Source: Heliobacteriaceae bacterium
Lineage (GTDB): Bacteria; Bacillota; Desulfitobacteriia; Heliobacteriales; Heliobacteriaceae
Length of the DNA: 64,000 nucleotides
Assembly (NCBI GenBank): GCA_028707535.1
Contig: JAQWAU010000002.1
Location: 1 to 64,000, forward strand
Direction: 5' to 3'
The translations under genes and the position numbers were made by a program. Below the pieces are notes generated by a model. That model was not told where the DNA came from and did not search any database. It worked only from the letters and a program-made list of their open reading frames with translations. Positions 61,062-64,000 of this stretch are shown piece after piece. Numbering within the stretch: the first letter of the stretch is position 1; every line of letters begins with the position of its first letter.

Positions 61062-61631
61062 ATGCGTGTAATTGCCGGCCAAGCCCGGGGACGCCGGTTA
61101 GCTACAATTAAAGGTTGGGAAACCCGGCCGACTGCCGACCGGGTGAAAGAAGCTATTTTTAATGTCTTGGGTTGGCGGGTTACCGGGGCCCGGTGTCTCG
61201 ATTTGTTTGCCGGTTCAGGGGCCTTAGGGATTGAAGCCTTAAGCCGGGGCGCTGTTTCCGTTCATTTGGTAGAAAAAAATCGGGGGGCCAGCCGAATTAT
61301 CAGTAAGAACCTGTCGGCTACCGGTTTAACCGGCGGTGTGGTCTGGCAGAGAGATGTTTTTTTTGCTTGTCGGCAGTTGTTGGCAGCAGGCCAGAGTTTT
61401 GATTTGATTTTTGCTGACCCACCTTACGGCAGGGGTCTATTGCCTTCGGTAGTAGAATCGGTTGCCGCCGGGTTGTTGACGGCCAGTGGTACTCTGGTGT
61501 TGGAGAGCGGCCGTGACGACATGGTTCCGTTACTGGTGGGAAAAATGGTTAAACGAAGAAGCGACCGTTACGGCGATACGGTGATTCATTACTACCAAGG
61601 TGAAGACAGTACTAACCGTACGCCGGGTTAA
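61062..61631 (+). CDS. rsmD: 16S rRNA (guanine-966-N2)-methyltransferase
   Basis: Methylates G966 of 16S rRNA with SAM. MRVIAGQARGRRL start, RPTADRVKEAIFNVL, LDLFAGSGALGIEALSRGA (SAM-binding) and IFADPPYGRG (catalytic NPPY-like) are all present. 189 aa. The ribosome site is poor (GTGGTGAGATA), consistent with the short leader. First gene of rsmD-coaD-coiled-coil. Confidence 0.96.
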   Translation: MRVIAGQARGRRLATIKGWETRPTADRVKEAIFNVLGWRVTGARCLDLFAGSGALGIEALSRGAVSVHLVEKNRGASRIISKNLSATGLTGGVVWQRDVFFACRQLLAAGQSFDLIFADPPYGRGLLPSVVESVAAGLLTASGTLVLESGRDDMVPLLVGKMVKRRSDRYGDTVIHYYQGEDSTNRTPG

Positions 61632-61658
61632 TGCAGGGTAAACGAGGAGGCTGTACTG

Positions 61659-62180
61659 GTGGGAATAGCCGTTTATCCCGGGAGTTTTGACCCGGTTACC
61701 AATGGGCACATGGATATTGTGGAAAGAGCCGCGCAAATTTTTGATGAAGTTATCGTAGCCGTGGTGATTAATCCGGACAAAAGACCGTTGTTTACGATGG
61801 ATGAACGCCTGGAGATGATTAAACAATCGTGTACTGCTTTACCCAACGTTCGGGTTGGGTGTTTTTCCGGCCTGTTGGTCGATTTTATGCGGCAAGAAGG
61901 GGCGAAGGTGATTATTCGCGGGTTACGCGCGGTCTCCGATTTTGAAAATGAGTTTCAAATGGCTTTAATGAACAAAAAATTACATCCTGGTATCGAAACG
62001 GTTTTTTTTACTTCCCAGACGGAATACGCCTTTTTAAGCAGTAGTTTGGTCAAAGAAGTGGCTTCTTTAGGCGGGGATGTTTATCATTTCTTACCGGCTG
62101 CGGTATTGGCGCAAATGCAGATAAAGTATGGCGCTTCTGGATCGGGTGAAAGGGCTGTTTCCAAAAAAGGAGGAGAATAA
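61659..62180 (+). CDS. coaD: Phosphopantetheine adenylyltransferase
   Basis: Adenylates 4'-phosphopantetheine in CoA synthesis, complementing coaBC earlier in the window. AVYPGSFDPVTNGHMDIVERA (TxxH-like NGH), IIRGLRAVSDFENEFQMA and YAFLSSSLVKEVA are canonical. 173 aa. GTG 61659 follows CGAGGAGG. Its stop overlaps the next start by one base. Confidence 0.97.
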   Translation: MGIAVYPGSFDPVTNGHMDIVERAAQIFDEVIVAVVINPDKRPLFTMDERLEMIKQSCTALPNVRVGCFSGLLVDFMRQEGAKVIIRGLRAVSDFENEFQMALMNKKLHPGIETVFFTSQTEYAFLSSSLVKEVASLGGDVYHFLPAAVLAQMQIKYGASGSGERAVSKKGGE

Positions 62181-62698
62181 TGGAACGAGCGCTGGCTTTG
62201 GAAGGAAATGACCTGCGTGGCGGGGAAGGCAAAGTCAATGTGCTGCGGTTGCTTGACGAGATTGAAGAGTTGATCGAATCGGCAGCCCGCATTCCGATGA
62301 CTGGCAAAATATTGATTGATGACGATTTGTTGCTGGATTACCTGGACCGGATTCGGACCGGTTTACCGGAAGAATTAAGGCAGGCTAAATGGCTGACGAA
62401 AGAGCGGCAACGGGTAATCCAGGAAGCCGAAGGGGAAGCTAAGCGAATGATCGAGGAAACCAAAGCTTATGTGGCGAAGATGGCTGGTGAAACGGAAATT
62501 TGCCGGGAGGCCCGGTTACAGGCGGAAGAGATTGTTGCTCAATCGAAGCGGGAGGCTACGGAATTGAAGGCCGGGGCTTGCGAATATGCTGACGATATAT
62601 TGCGGCAACTGGAACATACTTTAGGCCGGACAGTGAATTCGGTGCGCAAAGGTCGCGAAGAACTACAGAACCAACAGGAACGGGCGATTTTAGATTGA
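62180..62698 (+). CDS. Coiled-coil protein of unknown function
   Basis: A 172-aa, highly charged protein predicted to be mostly helical, with a long coiled coil from about residue 65 to 150 (KERQRVIQEAEGEAKRMIEE, LQAEEIVAQSKREATELKAG) that resembles the stalk of ATP-synthase subunit b or DivIVA-type proteins. The N-terminal part KVNVLRLLDEIEELIESAARIP is more specific. Homologues lie between coaD and ylbJ in related Firmicutes and are often labelled only as ATPase-like. AAAGGAGGAG precedes ATG 62180. Function unknown. Confidence 0.72.
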   Translation: MERALALEGNDLRGGEGKVNVLRLLDEIEELIESAARIPMTGKILIDDDLLLDYLDRIRTGLPEELRQAKWLTKERQRVIQEAEGEAKRMIEETKAYVAKMAGETEICREARLQAEEIVAQSKREATELKAGACEYADDILRQLEHTLGRTVNSVRKGREELQNQQERAILD

Positions 62699-62737
62699 GC
62701 CACAGGGGAATACATATTTAAGATTAACTAAAATGTC

Positions 62738-62770
62738 AAAAAGGGGAGCCTGGGGTGCTTTCCTTTTTTT
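62738..62770 (+). terminator. Terminator after the coiled-coil gene
   Basis: AAAGGGGAGC pairs with GCTTTCCTTT (two G-U pairs) around CTGGGGT and is followed by a T run; the A run upstream might also serve ylbJ on the other strand. Confidence 0.65.
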
Positions 62771-62775
62771 CTGGG

Positions 62776-63939
62776 TTACCCTCGGTTGCGGCGGAACAGA
62801 CCGGGTAACAAAAATAAGCCGCCACAAACAAGGTAGATGGTACCGCTAAGGCCTGGCCAGGCCGGCCAAAGGTTAAAGGCTTTACCGGCCAATACGCTGC
62901 TGACAGGTAAATTAAGCGGTTGGAGGGTGAGGAAAACGGCTAAAAAAGCAACGGCAAAAAAGCCTTGCAGCACCCGGGCCAGCAAGTAGCGGCCCAGCCG
63001 CACACCAGATCCGGCTAAAAACGCCGCTACCTGGGCTTGAATCGACAAACCGCTCCAGGCGAGGATAAAGGCACAGGCCAAGAGGCGTTCCACTAAGGGG
63101 GCCGGGGCCAGGGCCAGTTGTTGGCACCCGATTGTCATCTCCAGCAGGCCGGCAGTCAAAGCGGGGGCGAGTTCCGGACCGAAGCCAAAAAGCGGCAATA
63201 AGCAGGCCAGGGTTTTAATTACCGGGAGCAGGACTCCACTGGCGCTCAAGAGGCGAAAAATAACGGAAAAAAACATTAGATAACCGCCAATGGTAAGCAG
63301 ATTGCGCATTCCCTTGAAGACGGCAAGACCGAGAACTTCTCCGGGGGGTGGCGACTGTTGCCGGAAGTGGCGCCACTCCCGGGAGAATTTTTGCCGGGTG
63401 GCTGGCCAGAAAACCGGCCTTTTGGCGGGTTGGTGACCGGTGTGGGCGTAGATTAAACCGACCGCGAGATTGGCGGCATAATGGGAGATGGCTAAAAGGG
63501 CGCCAATTTCCGGTTGGCCGAACAGGCCGGCCCCAACAGCCCCCAACATAAACAAAGGACTGGCGTTGTTTGTAAACGGGACTAAACGTTCCCCTTCGGC
63601 CCGGGTCAAAGCGCCTTCCTGGATTAACCGGGCGGTTAGAATAGCGCCGATCGGAAAGCCGGTGGTAAACCCGATTACCACCACCAGGCCGGCAGGGCCG
63701 GGTAGTCGGAACAAGGGCTGCATCAACGGTTCCAGCAAAATGCCGAGCAGTCTGGGAATCCCTAGCCCGACGATAATTTCTACCACAACCATAAATGGAA
63801 ACAAGGCGGGCAAAGCAACGGTAAACCAGAGGTTGAGACCTTCCTGGGCGCCTTCGAGGGAGGTGGCGGGGTAATAAATCATTAATGGGGTTAAAATGAG
63901 CAAAAAAGCAAACAAAAACCAGGAGGAGCTTTTACCCAT
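62776..63939 (-). CDS. ylbJ: Sporulation integral membrane protein YlbJ
   Basis: A 387-aa polytopic protein with 9-10 predicted helices and nucleoside-recognition (gate) domain features: LPALFPFMVVVEIIVGLGIPRLL, GFTTGFPIGAILTARLI, FTNNASPLFMLGAVGAGLFG. YlbJ is needed for spore cortex formation in Bacillus and is under sigma-E; no clear sigma-E site was found in the 61 bases visible upstream. AGAGAGGAACAGGGCAG precedes the ATG. Its end converges with the coaD operon. Confidence 0.93.
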   Translation of the reverse strand: MGKSSSWFLFAFLLILTPLMIYYPATSLEGAQEGLNLWFTVALPALFPFMVVVEIIVGLGIPRLLGILLEPLMQPLFRLPGPAGLVVVIGFTTGFPIGAILTARLIQEGALTRAEGERLVPFTNNASPLFMLGAVGAGLFGQPEIGALLAISHYAANLAVGLIYAHTGHQPAKRPVFWPATRQKFSREWRHFRQQSPPPGEVLGLAVFKGMRNLLTIGGYLMFFSVIFRLLSASGVLLPVIKTLACLLPLFGFGPELAPALTAGLLEMTIGCQQLALAPAPLVERLLACAFILAWSGLSIQAQVAAFLAGSGVRLGRYLLARVLQGFFAVAFLAVFLTLQPLNLPVSSVLAGKAFNLWPAWPGLSGTIYLVCGGLFLLPGLFRRNRG

Positions 63940-63969
63940 CTGCCCTGTTCCTCTCTTTCCTCGTGGTCG

Positions 63970-63998
63970 TTGACATGTTTATACAGGCTTTATATAAT
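63970..63998 (+). promoter_or_regulatory. Perfect-consensus sigma-A promoter at the window edge
   Basis: TTGACA (63970-63975) and TATAAT (63993-63998) with exactly 17 bases between them. It reads rightward out of the window, divergent from ylbJ. Confidence 0.8.
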
Positions 63999-64000
63999 GA

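Overview
The window is a 64 kb chromosomal segment (roughly 53% G+C by eye) of an endospore-forming, Gram-positive, low-to-mid GC Firmicute. The closest fit is the Clostridia / Peptococcaceae-like groups (Moorella, Desulfotomaculum, Thermacetogenium types). The evidence is dipicolinate synthase (dpaA/dpaB), ymxH, ylbJ, the spore protease gpr, SpoIIIE/FtsK, rnj, remA, PrkC with PASTA domains, LL-diaminopimelate aminotransferase (dapL), and a gene order that closely follows the Bacillus/Clostridium ylxY-mlpA-ymxH-dap-spoVF-rnjB-tepA-spoIIIE and def-fmt-rsmB-rlmN-prpC-prkC-rsgA-rpe blocks. Genus assignment is inference.

Layout. 1-4.7 kb: a partial phiEco32-type amidoligase, an LCP wall-polymer transferase, a GapB-like GAPDH, the YlxY deacetylase-like protein and a D,D-carboxypeptidase. 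4.8-18.1 kb: mlpA, a dUTPase-like gene, ymxH, then a lysine riboswitch followed by dapB-dpaA-dpaB-asd-dapG-dapA, then rnj-tepA-ylzJ-ftsK. This block makes the diaminopimelate/lysine precursor dihydrodipicolinate and diverts it to dipicolinic acid for spores. 18.1-21.1 kb: a BMP-like lipoprotein, mnmH (selenouridine tRNA modification) and rodZ.

21.1-29.7 kb is the accessory part. It holds eight tRNA genes in three units (Val-GAC, Arg-CCG, Leu-GAG, Thr-GGT, Gly-CCC, Leu-CAA, Val-CAC, Pro-CGG), a small wHTH protein, a thioredoxin-reductase-like flavoprotein without its CXXC, a DUF350 membrane protein, an unknown 111-aa protein, two separately controlled oxalate/formate-type (OFA) MFS transporters, an AT-rich intergenic region with palindromes, and rqcH.

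29.9-34.8 kb: a P-type Ca2+ ATPase, then dapF-dapL, which complete the DapL variant of DAP synthesis together with dapA/dapB. 34.9-50.9 kb is dense housekeeping: yicC-remA-gmk-rpoZ-coaBC, metK, priA, def-fmt-DUF116-rsmB-rlmN-prpC-prkC-rsgA-rpe. 50.9-54.7 kb: an FMN-riboswitch-controlled riboflavin operon, ribD-ribE-ribBA-ribH. 54.7-64 kb: rpmB (reverse), a DUF1858 gene, yloU-fakA-recG, a tiny SASP-like gene, gpr (reverse), rsmD-coaD-coiled-coil gene, ylbJ (reverse), and a perfect sigma-A promoter reading out of the window.

Regulatory DNA is unusually legible: two classical riboswitches, several consensus-like sigma-A promoters, a candidate sigma-K promoter inside the dap/dpa operon, many intrinsic terminators, and a leader in front of rnj that looks like an attenuator built on a duplicated 9-mer. 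No CRISPR array, IS element, integrase or phage structural gene was seen.
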